Assembly: GCF_001422985.1 (NCBI RefSeq)
Contig: NZ_LMNL01000036.1
Coordinates: forward strand, 230,155-294,154
Length of the DNA: 64,000 nucleotides
Direction: 5' to 3'
Origin: Methylobacterium sp. Leaf117
Lineage (GTDB): Bacteria > Pseudomonadota > Alphaproteobacteria > Rhizobiales > Beijerinckiaceae
Shown: positions 33,690-42,841 of the stretch, one piece after another
Numbering within the stretch: the first letter of the stretch is position 1
How the letters are laid out: every line of letters begins with the position of its first letter
Notes under the pieces: generated by a model
Databases searched by the model: none
Seen by the model: the letters and a program-made list of their open reading frames with translations, nothing else
Told to the model about the DNA's origin: nothing
Made by a program: the position numbers and the translations under genes

Positions 33690-34634
33690 TCAGATGCCGG
33701 CGTCGATCAGGATCGGATGACACCGGGCGCCCATCTTGGCGGCCAGAACCTCGACCGCCCCGACCGTCGAGGCATCGCCGGCGACATGGACGACGTCCGT
33801 GCTGCGCAGCGAGGGCAGGTGCGCCGTCAGCGGACCGGGCCGCACTTCCGGGGGGCGTTGGCGGGTCCGGTCGGACACCGAAACGATCTGCGTGACGCCG
33901 GTGGCACGAAGCCAATCGAGCGCGGGGCGCATGTAGAGGTCGAGGGGATTGCGGGCACCGACGAGGAGAACGATGTCGCGGGCCGGCTCGATGTAACGGG
34001 CCGCATGCGCGATCGACCAGATCGGGCCGAAGCCGGTCTCGGCGGCCACAAGCACCAGACGTCCGCCGCCGGACCGGTAGAAGCCGCGCCCGACGGGGCC
34101 TTTGATTTTCACCGGCTGATCAAGCGCGAGGGCTTCGATCAGTTCATGCCCGAGGCCGAACCCATCCCGTTCCTGGCGGATGTGAAAAACGAGCTCGTTC
34201 AACTCGGCCGAGCCGTCGACGCGAAGGGTCGGGCTCAAGGTCACCGGGGCGAAGCCCGCGAAGGTGATCTCGACCCCGTGCCCCGGCTCCAGAGCCAGTC
34301 GGCGGGTGATCGTGACGACGACCTGGAAGGTCTGAGGACCGACGGCGGAGATCTCCGTCACGGTTCCGACACGCTTCTGCACGGCGGCCGGTCGCGTCGG
34401 CAAGGCGAACCGTTGCGGCGGATCGATCGCGGCGGCGCGGGGCAGAGAGAGCTTGAGCGCCTCACCCCGATGCGCACGGCTCTGGGCGCGACGCGGGGCG
34501 GGGCCTGCACCCTGACCGCCGAGCCCCAGGGCAGGGGCGATCATTCCATCGGCAAGGGCTGCTTCCAGCGGCGTATCACCCGTGGATACGCGGACGGACT
34601 TGCCGTTGACGACGAGCGAACAACGGGCGCTCAT
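33690..34634 (-). CDS. ferredoxin-NAD(P) reductase-like flavoprotein with eroded 2Fe-2S domain
   Basis: 314 aa from ATG 34634 (AAGGA 6 nt upstream). Residues 1-33 (CSLVVNGKSVRVSTGDTPLEAAL) match the first strands of a plant-type 2Fe-2S ferredoxin domain. Where the C-x4-C-x2-C cluster loop should follow, there is only a short G/A/P-rich linker (LGLGGQGAGPAPRRAQ), and no cysteine ligands remain. From residue of about 85 the FAD domain is recognisable (RVGTVTEISAVGPQTFQVVV, FSPTL-like TLSPTLRVDG). A NAD(P)-binding domain follows (LVLVAAETGFGPIWSIAHAA, then DIVLLVGARNPLDLYM). It probably takes electrons from NAD(P)H to an unknown acceptor. Its partner may be the small gene upstream. Confidence 0.7.
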   Translation of the reverse strand: MSARCSLVVNGKSVRVSTGDTPLEAALADGMIAPALGLGGQGAGPAPRRAQSRAHRGEALKLSLPRAAAIDPPQRFALPTRPAAVQKRVGTVTEISAVGPQTFQVVVTITRRLALEPGHGVEITFAGFAPVTLSPTLRVDGSAELNELVFHIRQERDGFGLGHELIEALALDQPVKIKGPVGRGFYRSGGGRLVLVAAETGFGPIWSIAHAARYIEPARDIVLLVGARNPLDLYMRPALDWLRATGVTQIVSVSDRTRQRPPEVRPGPLTAHLPSLRSTDVVHVAGDASTVGAVEVLAAKMGARCHPILIDAGI

Positions 34635-34696
34635 GGTCGTCCTTCGTTGAGAGAAACAGAGAGGGAGAGGCTTGGCGGGGTCCGCGAACCGACGCG

Positions 34697-35044
34697 TCAG
34701 CGCAGTTCGGTCAGGAGATGATCGACGAGGGCCGCCCAGCGATCGCGCACGGCTTGCGCCTCCGGTGTGAGAGGCTCCGCGGCATCGATCCGGCTGATAC
34801 AGGCGCGAAGCCGCTCGGCCTCGCGGCGCTCCGCGCCAAGAACCGCTTTCATCACCATGACTTCCGCCTTGAGCTGGGACGTTTCGGCGGAGGCCGAAAC
34901 ACTCCTGCCCGCGGCCACGGCCGGGATGGACGTCGCAAGGGCCGGAGCGACGTCCTCGACGACCCGGATCGGACGCGCCATCAAGCGCCGAACGATGCCC
35001 GTGTCGATCTCATCGTCCACGATCCGCAACGCAGCCTGCGCCAT
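34697..35044 (-). CDS. small uncharacterised helical protein (115 aa)
   Basis: 115 aa from ATG 35044, chosen for AAGGAG 8 nt upstream. I recognise no family. The N-terminus (AALRIVDDEIDTGIVRRLMARP) and a C-terminal helix pair (SQLKAEVMVMKAVLGAERRE, AERLRACISRID) suggest a helical or coiled-coil protein. There is no signal peptide or membrane segment. It lies 62 bp upstream of the flavoprotein gene on the same strand, probably one operon. Its composition is typical of real genes here. Confidence 0.6.
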   Translation of the reverse strand: MAQAALRIVDDEIDTGIVRRLMARPIRVVEDVAPALATSIPAVAAGRSVSASAETSQLKAEVMVMKAVLGAERREAERLRACISRIDAAEPLTPEAQAVRDRWAALVDHLLTELR

Positions 35045-35172
35045 CACGCCATCTCCTTCGGCTGGCTCATCGAGCTTCGCCGCCACTCTCTCGAACGTAA
35101 AGGTGCCCGATCATGGTTAAAGGAGATTTAATTCGATCGGACGCATTTCGCGGAATTGAAATGCGGTTGTGA

Positions 35173-38100
35173 TCAGGCTGCTTCTGGTGCGGCACCCAAC
35201 AATTGTCGCGCCTGCAGCATCGACATCGGTTCACCGAAGGCGAAGCCTTGGGCGTATTCGCATCCGAGTTCGAACAGGACCTGTGTGTCCACTTCCGACT
35301 CGGCACCTTCTGCGACGATCGACAGGCCCAGCTCCTGTGCCATCTTGACGATCGAGCGCAGGATCGCCGTTTGCCCGGACGCGATCTGCCGCACGAACGA
35401 CTGATCGATCTTGATGGTGTCGAAGGGAAAGCGCTGCAGGTAGGACAGGGCCGAGTAACCGGTGCCGAAATCATCGAGCGACAGACCGGCGCCGAGATCG
35501 TGGATCCGGTGCAGCATCTGGGCCGCGTATTCCGGGTTCTCCATCACCAGGCTTTCGGTCATCTCAAGCTTGAGCGAACCCGGGATGACACCGGACCGGG
35601 CCAGGATCGTCTTGACGTCGTGCAGCAGGTCGTGCCGCAGCAACTGACGCGAGGACACGTTCACCGAGGCGAAGATCGGTGGCTCGACGTCGAGCGAGCG
35701 TTGCCAGGCGGCAAGTTCGAGCGCGGTCCGCTCCAGGGCGAAGATGCCGAGATTGACGATGAAGCCGCTCTCTTCGGCGATCGGCAGAAAGGTCGCTGGC
35801 GTGATGCGACCGAGTTTGGGATGGTCCCACCGCAGAAGCGTCTCGAAGCCCGCGACGGTCCGATCTTCCAAGCGCACGATCGGCTGGAACAGCACCTTCA
35901 TTTCGTTGCGTTCCAGCGACCGGCGCAGATCCGCTTCCAGCATCAAACGGTCGCTGCGCTCATTTCGCATCGTGGCGCGGAAGACCTCCGTGCGATCTCC
36001 GCCGCCGCGCTTGGCCTGGATCATGGCCATCTCGGCGTTCTTGAACACCTCCTCCCGCTTCAGGTTCGCCCCCCCCTCGTAGAGCGCGAGTCCCACCGAC
36101 ACCGTGAGGAAGATCTCCCGGTCGGCGTAGGTGATCGGTGTGGCGATCGCTTTGCGCAGCATTTCGGCGAACGCCAGAATGCGATCGGGTTCGCGCTCGG
36201 ACAGCAGGATCAGGGCGAACTCATCGCCCGCGACCCGCGCCAGGGTGTCTTGCGGCCGCAGCAGGCGCCCGAGCCGGCGGGAGAGCGTCAGCAGGATGGA
36301 ATCGCCCGCCGAGAGACCGATCGCGTCGTTGATCGCCTTGAAGCGATCGATGTCGAGCACGATCGTGGTGGGGCGCAGGCGCGCATCCTGGCCCGCGAAG
36401 GCGAGGGCGGCATCGAGCCGGTCGTAGAACAATTCGCGGTTTGGCAGGCCCGTCAGACTGTCATGGACGGCATCATGGAGCAGGCGCTCCTCCGCGGTTT
36501 TCACCTCGGTGACGTCGCTGATGGTTCCGACGACACGGATGACCTCGCCGTCCGAGCCGATCACCGGGCGGGCTTTCAGGCGGTACCAGAAATACGGCCC
36601 GCCGGCGGAGCGGAGGCGAAAATCGTGAACGATCCGGCCGCGGCGCTCCTCAATGATCGTATCGAGGGCTGCGGAGTAGCGCTCGACATCGAACGGATGG
36701 ACGAGGCCGAGCCAATTCGCGGCCGGACCTTCGAGCGTTCCGCGCTTGAGGCCGAGCTGCCCCTCCATTTCCTGCCCGGCGAAAACCCGGTCGCTCGACA
36801 CATCCCAGTCGAAGACCACGTCCCCTGCGCCCGTGAGTGCGAGGGCGCGACGCTCCGTATCCGAGACGAGCGCATGCGTCAGACCACCGCCTGCGAAGGC
36901 GTGCTGCATCACCGTGAAGCCGATCAGCATGACGATGAGGACGAGGCCGCCGATCAGCGCGGGCTGGACGAGGTCACTGCCGATCTGCCCCGTGATGGCA
37001 AAGCCCGCCGCCACCACCCAGACCATGAGCAGGCACCAGGTCGGGATCAGCAGGATGGCTCGGTCATAGCCGTTATGCGCCGCGAGATAGACGATCAGCA
37101 GCAGCCCGACGCCCGCCACGGCCGCGATCGAGATGCGCGCGACGCCGGCCGCCACGGGCGGATCGAACACCGCAAGGCCGACCAGACAGGCGAGAAACAG
37201 GAGCCAGATGATTGCCACGTGGCTGTAGCGGACATGCCAGCGGCTCAGGTTGAGGTAGGCGAACAGAAACACCAGCAGGGTCGCGCCCAGGACGGCTTCC
37301 GTCGAGGCGCGATAGACGCGCTCTGCGACCTCGGTGATGGGGAAGACGCGTTGCAGAAATCCGAAATCGATGGACGCATAGGCCAGCACGGCCCAGGCCA
37401 GGGACGCTGCAGCCGGGAAGATGATCGCGCCTTTGACGACAAAGATGATCGTGAGAAACAGAGCCAGGAGACCGGCAATCCCGATAATGATGCCCTTGTA
37501 GAGCGTCAGTCCATTGGTCTTCTTGCGATAGGCTTCCTGGTCCCAAAGGTAGACCTGCGGGATGTTGGGTCCCTGGAGTTCGGCCACGTAGGTGACCGTC
37601 GCGCCGGGATCGAGCGTGATGACGAACTGGTCGGCTTCCGGGTTTTCGTCGCGTTCCGGCCGGATGCCCTGACTGGCGGTGATCGCGGCGATGCGGGAGC
37701 CCCCGAGATCCGGCCAGATCACGCCCGAGCCGACGAGCCGGAAATGGGGCGCCACGAGGACCCGATCGACCTGCTCGTCGGTATCGTTGGTGAGCGCGAA
37801 GACCATCCAGTCCGGACGGGCGCCCGTGTCGCGAGCCTTCACGACGATGCGCCGAACGATGCCGTCCTTTCCGGGAGCGGTCGAGATCTGAATCAGATCG
37901 CCATCGGAGCGGTACCGCTCGATCATCGGTGTCAGATCGATCGCGGGTGCGTCGAGGGTCACCCGCACCGCCTCCACGGCGCACGCGGGCCCGCCCAGGA
38001 TCAGAGCACCGAGGAGCGTCGCGACGAGAGCCGGAACGAAGGCGGCGAGGACAGAAGCGATTCTACGCAACGGGCGAGTGTTCCGGCCGGGCGAGGCATG

Positions 38101-38205
38101 ATCGATGGAAGCAGGCGAAGGATTACGGCTCAGCTGTGCGTCCAGTCGTATCGGTGAGAACCTCGGCGAGCAAGGCGAGGAGCCGACCTGCGCGGAGGCG
38201 TTCAC
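35173..38205 (-). CDS. 7TM-PAS-GGDEF-EAL cyclic-di-GMP signalling protein
   Basis: 1010 aa from GTG 38205 (AGGA 5 nt upstream). A leader transmembrane helix near residues 50-72 is followed by a periplasmic beta-rich domain (about 75-235), then about seven membrane helices (about 238-425), a 7TMR-DISM-like layout. Next come a PAS domain (about 450-570, FDWDVSSDRVFAGQ), a GGDEF domain (about 585-745) and an EAL domain (about 755-1000). The GGDEF site reads AGDEF, a variant known in active cyclases. The EAL site keeps ETLLRW, NVSSRQL, MTESLVM, LDDFGTGYS, KIDQSF and AEGAE, so phosphodiesterase activity is likely intact. The signal sensed is unknown. The neighbour to the right is the M16 peptidase gene, 73 bp away. 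Confidence 0.9.
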   Translation of the reverse strand: MNASAQVGSSPCSPRFSPIRLDAQLSRNPSPASIDHASPGRNTRPLRRIASVLAAFVPALVATLLGALILGGPACAVEAVRVTLDAPAIDLTPMIERYRSDGDLIQISTAPGKDGIVRRIVVKARDTGARPDWMVFALTNDTDEQVDRVLVAPHFRLVGSGVIWPDLGGSRIAAITASQGIRPERDENPEADQFVITLDPGATVTYVAELQGPNIPQVYLWDQEAYRKKTNGLTLYKGIIIGIAGLLALFLTIIFVVKGAIIFPAAASLAWAVLAYASIDFGFLQRVFPITEVAERVYRASTEAVLGATLLVFLFAYLNLSRWHVRYSHVAIIWLLFLACLVGLAVFDPPVAAGVARISIAAVAGVGLLLIVYLAAHNGYDRAILLIPTWCLLMVWVVAAGFAITGQIGSDLVQPALIGGLVLIVMLIGFTVMQHAFAGGGLTHALVSDTERRALALTGAGDVVFDWDVSSDRVFAGQEMEGQLGLKRGTLEGPAANWLGLVHPFDVERYSAALDTIIEERRGRIVHDFRLRSAGGPYFWYRLKARPVIGSDGEVIRVVGTISDVTEVKTAEERLLHDAVHDSLTGLPNRELFYDRLDAALAFAGQDARLRPTTIVLDIDRFKAINDAIGLSAGDSILLTLSRRLGRLLRPQDTLARVAGDEFALILLSEREPDRILAFAEMLRKAIATPITYADREIFLTVSVGLALYEGGANLKREEVFKNAEMAMIQAKRGGGDRTEVFRATMRNERSDRLMLEADLRRSLERNEMKVLFQPIVRLEDRTVAGFETLLRWDHPKLGRITPATFLPIAEESGFIVNLGIFALERTALELAAWQRSLDVEPPIFASVNVSSRQLLRHDLLHDVKTILARSGVIPGSLKLEMTESLVMENPEYAAQMLHRIHDLGAGLSLDDFGTGYSALSYLQRFPFDTIKIDQSFVRQIASGQTAILRSIVKMAQELGLSIVAEGAESEVDTQVLFELGCEYAQGFAFGEPMSMLQARQLLGAAPEAA

Positions 38206-38278
38206 CGTTTCCTAACCGTGACGCCATGCGGTTTCGATCGCCCGTCTTTGCGGCCAAAACAAGCCGCACGGGGCGGGC

Positions 38279-39574
38279 TCACCCCGCCTTCAAGGCCGCG
38301 CTGATCTGCTCGAGCCTCGGCAGCTTCTTGATCGGTCCGATCGCCGCCAGGGTCGGCGCCCCTTCGAGCAGGCGCTTGCCGGCCCTGCGCACGTCCTCGA
38401 CGGTGACGGCATCGACCTTCGCGATCACTTCGCTGGCGGGGATGACGCGCCCCCAAGCCAGGATCTGGCGCGCATTGCGCTCGATGCGCCCGCCCGGCGT
38501 CTCGAGCGCGGAGAGGAGCGCGACCTTGAGCTGCGCCTTGGCGCGCGCGACCTCGACGGTGTCGGCCTCGGCAGCGGTCTTGATCGTAGTCTCGACGGTG
38601 ACGTTCATCAGGTCGGCAAGATCGCCACTGGAAGTCCCGGCGCCGATGCCGAACAGGCCGCAATCGTAGAACGACCAGTGGAAGGACTGGATTTCATAGG
38701 CCAGGCCCCGCGTTTCACGCACCTCGTGCCAGAGGCGCGAGGTCAGACCGCCGCCGAGCACCTGGGCGAACATGTGGAGCGCGTAGTAATCGTCGTCGCG
38801 AAAGGAGATGCCCGGCAGTCCGAGGACGACGTTGGCCTGCTCCAGCTTCTTCTGCAGCCGCTTCTCGCCGCCGCCGTAGATTCCCGGCACGGTTTCGGGC
38901 GGTTGGCTCGCTTTCAAACCCCCGAAGTAGCGCTGGGCGGATTCGACGACCCGCTCGTGTCCGATCGCGCCGGCGGCGGCCAGCACGATCCGGTCCGGGG
39001 TGTACTCGCGCGCGAGATACGCCTCGATCGCGTTGCGGTCGAAGCTGTTGATGGTCTCGGGCGTGCCGATGATGGGACGACCCATCGGCTGATTCGGAAA
39101 GGCAGCCTCGGTGAAGGCCTCGTAGACGACGTCGTCCGGCGTGTCCTCGATCGCCGCGTATTCCTGCAGGATGACGCTCTTCTCGCGCTCCAGCTCGCCG
39201 GCATCGAACACCGAATCCGTCAGGATGTCGCCGATCACATCGAGGGCGACGCCGGCATCCTCGCCCAGCACACGCGCGGTGTAGCTCGTACCTTCGGCGC
39301 TGGTGGCGGCGTTGATGTCGCCGCCCACATTCTCGATGTCTTCGGCGATGCGTCGGGCCGACCGTGTCTTGGTGCCCTTGAAGGCCATATGCTCGATGAG
39401 GTGGCTGAGGCCGCCTTCGTCGGCGCGCTCGTGGCGCGAGCCGGCGCCGACCCAGACCCCGAGGGTGGCGGTCGCCACGCCCGGCATCGCTTCGGTCACG
39501 ACGGTGACCCCGTTCTCCAGCTTGGTGATCTTCAGGTCGGGAGAGGCGCCGTGCGTGGCGAAGTGCTGGTTCAT
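38279..39574 (-). CDS. M16 family zinc metallopeptidase (mitochondrial-processing-peptidase-like)
   Basis: 431 aa. The inverted zinc motif HLIEH (His58, Glu61, His62, in LSHLIEHMAFKGTKTR) with a downstream glutamate in the EEREKSVILQEY-like helix (ELEREKSVILQEYAAIED) marks an active M16B peptidase. The name Mpp-like comes from its similarity to the beta subunit of mitochondrial processing peptidase. It starts 6 bp after the thrC stop, and the thrC-M16 pair is a conserved alphaproteobacterial arrangement. The substrate in bacteria is uncertain. Confidence 0.93.
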   Translation of the reverse strand: MNQHFATHGASPDLKITKLENGVTVVTEAMPGVATATLGVWVGAGSRHERADEGGLSHLIEHMAFKGTKTRSARRIAEDIENVGGDINAATSAEGTSYTARVLGEDAGVALDVIGDILTDSVFDAGELEREKSVILQEYAAIEDTPDDVVYEAFTEAAFPNQPMGRPIIGTPETINSFDRNAIEAYLAREYTPDRIVLAAAGAIGHERVVESAQRYFGGLKASQPPETVPGIYGGGEKRLQKKLEQANVVLGLPGISFRDDDYYALHMFAQVLGGGLTSRLWHEVRETRGLAYEIQSFHWSFYDCGLFGIGAGTSSGDLADLMNVTVETTIKTAAEADTVEVARAKAQLKVALLSALETPGGRIERNARQILAWGRVIPASEVIAKVDAVTVEDVRRAGKRLLEGAPTLAAIGPIKKLPRLEQISAALKAG

Positions 39575-39580
39575 GAGCGC

Positions 39581-40993
39581 TCAGGCTCCCCTGGTGATGC
39601 GGGCACGCTCGCGGATGAATGTCTCGACCGCAGCCTGATCGTTGGCCACGCGGGAGAAGCTTTCCGGGCGGTCCATGAGATCGGCCAGATGCGGCGGCAG
39701 TTCCGGGCGCCGGCCACCGATCGCTTCAGCGACCGCGTCCGGAAACTTGGCCGCATGCGCCGTGGCGAGCGCCACCACCGGTGTCCGGGGATCGCTGCGG
39801 AGCAATCCGCGGGCCGCATGGACGCCGATGGCACTGTGCGGGTCGAGGACGTGGCCGGTCTCCGCATGGGTGCGGGCGATCTCGGCCTTCACGTCGGGCT
39901 CCGATACCGCCGTCGCGTCGAATTCCGCGCGTACCGTCTGGAGCACACCCGGATCGAGCTGGAACCCGCCCGACTGCTTGAGACCGGCCATCAGCCGGCC
40001 CAGGCTGGACGAATCGCGCCCGAGGGCTTCGAACAGCAGGCGCTCGAAATTCGAAGAGATCTGGATGTCCATCGACGGCGAGGTGGTCGGATGAACGCCT
40101 CGGACCTCGTAAGAGCCGTGCTCCAGGGTACGGGCCAGGATATCGTTGGCGTTGGTTCCGATCATCAGGCGTTCGATGGGCAGGCCCATGCGCTTGGCGA
40201 CCCATCCGGCCAGGATGTCGCCGAAATTCCCGGTCGGGACCGCGAAGGAGACCGGCCGGCGCGGCGCGCCGAGGGCGACGGCTGCGGTGAAGTAATAGAC
40301 CGCCTGTGCGGCGACGCGGGCCCAATTGATCGAATTGACGCCGGACAGCCGGACCTCGTCGGCGAAATCGGCGTGCTGGAACAGCGCTTTGACGATGTTC
40401 TGGCAATCGTCGAAGTTGCCGTCGATGGCGATGGCGTGGACATTGTGCGCCCCAACCGAGGTCATCTGCCGACGCTGCACCTCGGACACCCGGCCCTCGG
40501 GGAACAGGATGAAGACGTCGACCTGATCGAGGCCGCGGAAAGCCTCCACGGCAGCGCTGCCGGTATCGCCCGAGGTCGCCCCGACGATGGTCGCCCGCGC
40601 GCCGCGTGCCCGGAGCACGTGGTCCATCAGGCGCCCGAGCAGCTGCATCGCCACGTCCTTGAACGCGAGCGTCGGGCCATGGAAGAGTTCGAGCAGGAAC
40701 AGGTTGTCGTCGAGCTGCACCAGCGGGCACACGGCCGGATGCCGGAAGGTGGCGTAGGAATCCTCAATCATCCGATCGAGATCCGCGTCGGCGATCTCCC
40801 CATCGATGAGCGGACGCAGCACGGTCTTTGCGGCGTCGGCATAGCGGACGCCCGCGAGACCCGCGATGGTCGGTCGGGCGATCTGCGGCCAGGTTTCCGG
40901 CACGTACAATCCGCCGTCGCGGGCGAGGCCGGCGAGCAGGGCATCGGAAAAGTTGAGGGGCGCCGCGGCGCCGCGGGTCGAAACGTGAAGCAA
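39581..40993 (-). CDS. thrC: threonine synthase
   Basis: PLP enzyme converting O-phosphohomoserine to threonine. 470 aa. The start is TTG 40993 (LHVSTRGAAAPLNF, the normal N-terminus) with GGAGG close upstream. The PLP lysine is Lys112 in PTLAFKDVAMQLLG, and the phosphate-binding loop is VGATSGDTGSAAVEAF. AVPTGNFGDILAGWVAKRMG is the class I (long-form) signature, and the length fits that class. It lies downstream of the oxidase assembly genes and directly upstream of the M16 peptidase gene. Confidence 0.95.
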   Translation of the reverse strand: MLHVSTRGAAAPLNFSDALLAGLARDGGLYVPETWPQIARPTIAGLAGVRYADAAKTVLRPLIDGEIADADLDRMIEDSYATFRHPAVCPLVQLDDNLFLLELFHGPTLAFKDVAMQLLGRLMDHVLRARGARATIVGATSGDTGSAAVEAFRGLDQVDVFILFPEGRVSEVQRRQMTSVGAHNVHAIAIDGNFDDCQNIVKALFQHADFADEVRLSGVNSINWARVAAQAVYYFTAAVALGAPRRPVSFAVPTGNFGDILAGWVAKRMGLPIERLMIGTNANDILARTLEHGSYEVRGVHPTTSPSMDIQISSNFERLLFEALGRDSSSLGRLMAGLKQSGGFQLDPGVLQTVRAEFDATAVSEPDVKAEIARTHAETGHVLDPHSAIGVHAARGLLRSDPRTPVVALATAHAAKFPDAVAEAIGGRRPELPPHLADLMDRPESFSRVANDQAAVETFIRERARITRGA

Positions 40994-41059
40994 GGGGGCC
41001 TCCGGGAAGGCGCCCCGTCTACACGATGTCGACGGGCGTGTCGAAAGGGGCCACGGCGG

Positions 41060-41476
41060 TCAGGCCCGGCTGCCGGGCACTTTCAGGAGGCGGCATCCGG
41101 TGATGCGCCACGCGCCGTCCGGCTGCATCTCGAGACTGTACAGAGCAGCCCAATCGACGCCGTCCTGATCCTGCAGGCTGACCCCGACGGAGAGACCAGC
41201 GTCACCCGCGTCCTCGATGCGGTCCACGCTGTAGCGCCGGGCGCGGTAGATCGCAGCGTAACCGTCCCGGACCATCGCCACGAAGGTGTCGGACGACGGG
41301 AACAGGCCTTGGATGGCGGGCGCGGCCTGGGCGTAGGCCGTTGCCGCATCGTCGCGCCGGAAGGCGTCGATCTGGCGCTCTACCGTCGCTTTCGCGGCCT
41401 CGCGCGCCGCGTCGTCGGCGGCCTGCGCGAAGCGCGGCATCAGCAGGAGGACGGCTAGCAACAGGACGCAGCGCAT
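41060..41476 (-). CDS. secreted DUF4864 protein
   Basis: 138 aa from ATG 41476 (GGAGGG about 7 nt upstream). A clear signal peptide (MRCVLLLAVLLLMPRFAQA) precedes a small alpha/beta domain of the DUF4864 family (VERQIDAFRRDDAATAYAQA, then FVAMVRDGYAAIYRA, ending WRITGCRL). The fold resembles NTF2-like lipocone proteins. It is periplasmic and of unknown function; it sits between surf1 and thrC. Confidence 0.8.
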   Translation of the reverse strand: MRCVLLLAVLLLMPRFAQAADDAAREAAKATVERQIDAFRRDDAATAYAQAAPAIQGLFPSSDTFVAMVRDGYAAIYRARRYSVDRIEDAGDAGLSVGVSLQDQDGVDWAALYSLEMQPDGAWRITGCRLLKVPGSRA

Positions 41477-41560
41477 GACCCACCCTCCGGATCGTGATCG
41501 ACCCACCGGATGCTAGACCGGATCGTCGGGGCCGACGAAGCGGGTTCTGGCCCGCGCCGA

Positions 41561-42325
41561 TCACGATCGTGCGGGCTGCGGATCTTCGTGGAGGCGCCGC
41601 CAGGCGAAGACGCCGAAGACGCCGACGAGGCATGCGGCGATGCCGAACCACGTGAAGGCGTATTGAAGATGGTTGTTCGGCAGGTCGACGCGCAGCTGCC
41701 CGCCCTTCGGCCACCCGCCCGGATTGGGCGTCGCATCGGCCTCGACCAGGTAGGGACGGGGATCGGCGATCCCGCGCGAGGCGCTGATGCCGGCGATGTC
41801 GCGATTGAACCATTCGTTGCGGACAGGGTCCGGCGCGGGAACGAACATCGTCCGCGGCTCCGAGCCGCGCAGGATGCCGGTGACGGTCGTCTCCCCCTCG
41901 ATCTGTCCGGCGGCGCGGCTGGCGGGCGCCTTCAGGGCGGTCGGTACGAACCCGCGGTTGATCAGGACGGTGCCGCCCTCCGTCAAACCGAACGGCGTCA
42001 GAACGTAGTAGCCCTGCAGGGCCCGGCCCGGAACTTCGCCGGCCGCAAGGCCGTGGACCAGCGTCTCGGCCTCATGCCGGAAGGTGCCGGTGATCCGGAC
42101 ACGCCGGAACTCGTCCCGCGCCGGGTCCCAGATCTGAGGTCCCGGGAGGGGCGCCGGTGGCTCGACCTTCGAGCGCTCCAGGATTCGGGCGATCAGCGCC
42201 TCTTTCTCGCTCTTCCGTTCGAGCTGCCAGACGCCGAGGCCGAGGAGGATCGCGAGGCAGATCAGGGAGACGAGACCGGGCGCCAGGATGCTGCGCCAGG
42301 CACCGGGGCGGAGGGTCGAAGCCAT
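41561..42325 (-). CDS. SURF1 family cytochrome oxidase assembly protein
   Basis: 254 aa with one transmembrane helix at each end (LAPGLVSLICLAILLGLGVW near 14-33; HLQYAFTWFGIAACLVGVFG near 221-240). A periplasmic SURF1 domain lies between, including ALQGYYVLTPFGLTEGGTVL, INRGFVP and the late NNHLQYAFTWF signature. SURF1 helps insert heme a into subunit I. It lies 2 bp downstream of the DUF983 gene. Confidence 0.93.
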   Translation of the reverse strand: MASTLRPGAWRSILAPGLVSLICLAILLGLGVWQLERKSEKEALIARILERSKVEPPAPLPGPQIWDPARDEFRRVRITGTFRHEAETLVHGLAAGEVPGRALQGYYVLTPFGLTEGGTVLINRGFVPTALKAPASRAAGQIEGETTVTGILRGSEPRTMFVPAPDPVRNEWFNRDIAGISASRGIADPRPYLVEADATPNPGGWPKGGQLRVDLPNNHLQYAFTWFGIAACLVGVFGVFAWRRLHEDPQPARS

Positions 42326-42327
42326 GG

Positions 42328-42696
42328 CTAGCGGAAACGTCCCTGTTCGGCTTTGTTGGTATATTGCAGCGCTGCCAGGACACCTTTCAGAGGGCGCACC
42401 AGCGCGAGACTCAACCCGATCGACAGGGACCCGGCCACCAAGGCGTGAACCCAGATCGGCGGCTCGTAGGTGATCTCGAGCCAGAGGGCGAGGCCAACCA
42501 CGATGATGCCGACGATCGACATGACGAAGAAGGCAGGTCCGTCCCCGGAGTTGAAGCTGCCGTAATCCAGTCCGCAGACCTCGCAGGACGGCCGGAAGGT
42601 CAGGAACCCGTCGAACATGTGCCCCTCGCCACAGCGCGGGCAGCGGCCCCGCAAGCCGACGGAAACAGGGGATGGCGTCGCCCGCGATGCGTCCAA
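42328..42696 (-). CDS. DUF983 zinc-ribbon membrane protein
   Basis: 122 aa. TTG 42696 is preferred because GAGGAG lies 8 nt upstream and homologues begin DASRAxPSPVSVGLRGRCP. Two CxxC pairs (RCPRCGEGHMFDGFL and SCEVCGLDY) form the zinc ribbon. Two transmembrane helices follow (FFVMSIVGIIVVGLALWLEI, LVAGSLSIGLSLALVRPL). DUF983 is a regular member of the ctaCDBGE-surf1 cluster in alphaproteobacteria. Its role in oxidase biogenesis is presumed. Confidence 0.8.
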   Translation of the reverse strand: MDASRATPSPVSVGLRGRCPRCGEGHMFDGFLTFRPSCEVCGLDYGSFNSGDGPAFFVMSIVGIIVVGLALWLEITYEPPIWVHALVAGSLSIGLSLALVRPLKGVLAALQYTNKAEQGRFR

Positions 42697-42775
42697 AACT
42701 GCAACTCCTCGACCGACTGGATGCCGGTCATCACGATATGGGCAGCGGGGAGACAGCCGAAACGCCGGAGCCATG

Positions 42776-42801
42776 AAAAAGGGCGGCTCGCGCCGCCCCT
42801 T
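42776..42801 (-). terminator. intrinsic terminator after ctaE
   Basis: On the minus strand AAGGGGCGGC-GCGA-GCCGCCC forms a 7-bp GC stem with a 4-nt loop, followed directly by a TTTTT tract. It lies 41 bp past the ctaE stop. It could attenuate transcription into the DUF983-surf1-thrC part of the cluster. Confidence 0.7.
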
Positions 42802-42841
42802 CAACCCAGGCATGCAGCCGGTGACCGGCTCAGGGACCGTC

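Noticed and set aside
35203..38157. Very long plus-strand open frame opposite the EAL protein
   Set aside because: Mirror frame of a high-GC gene; composition (E, G, R, H, D-rich without a domain) is typical of antisense shadows.
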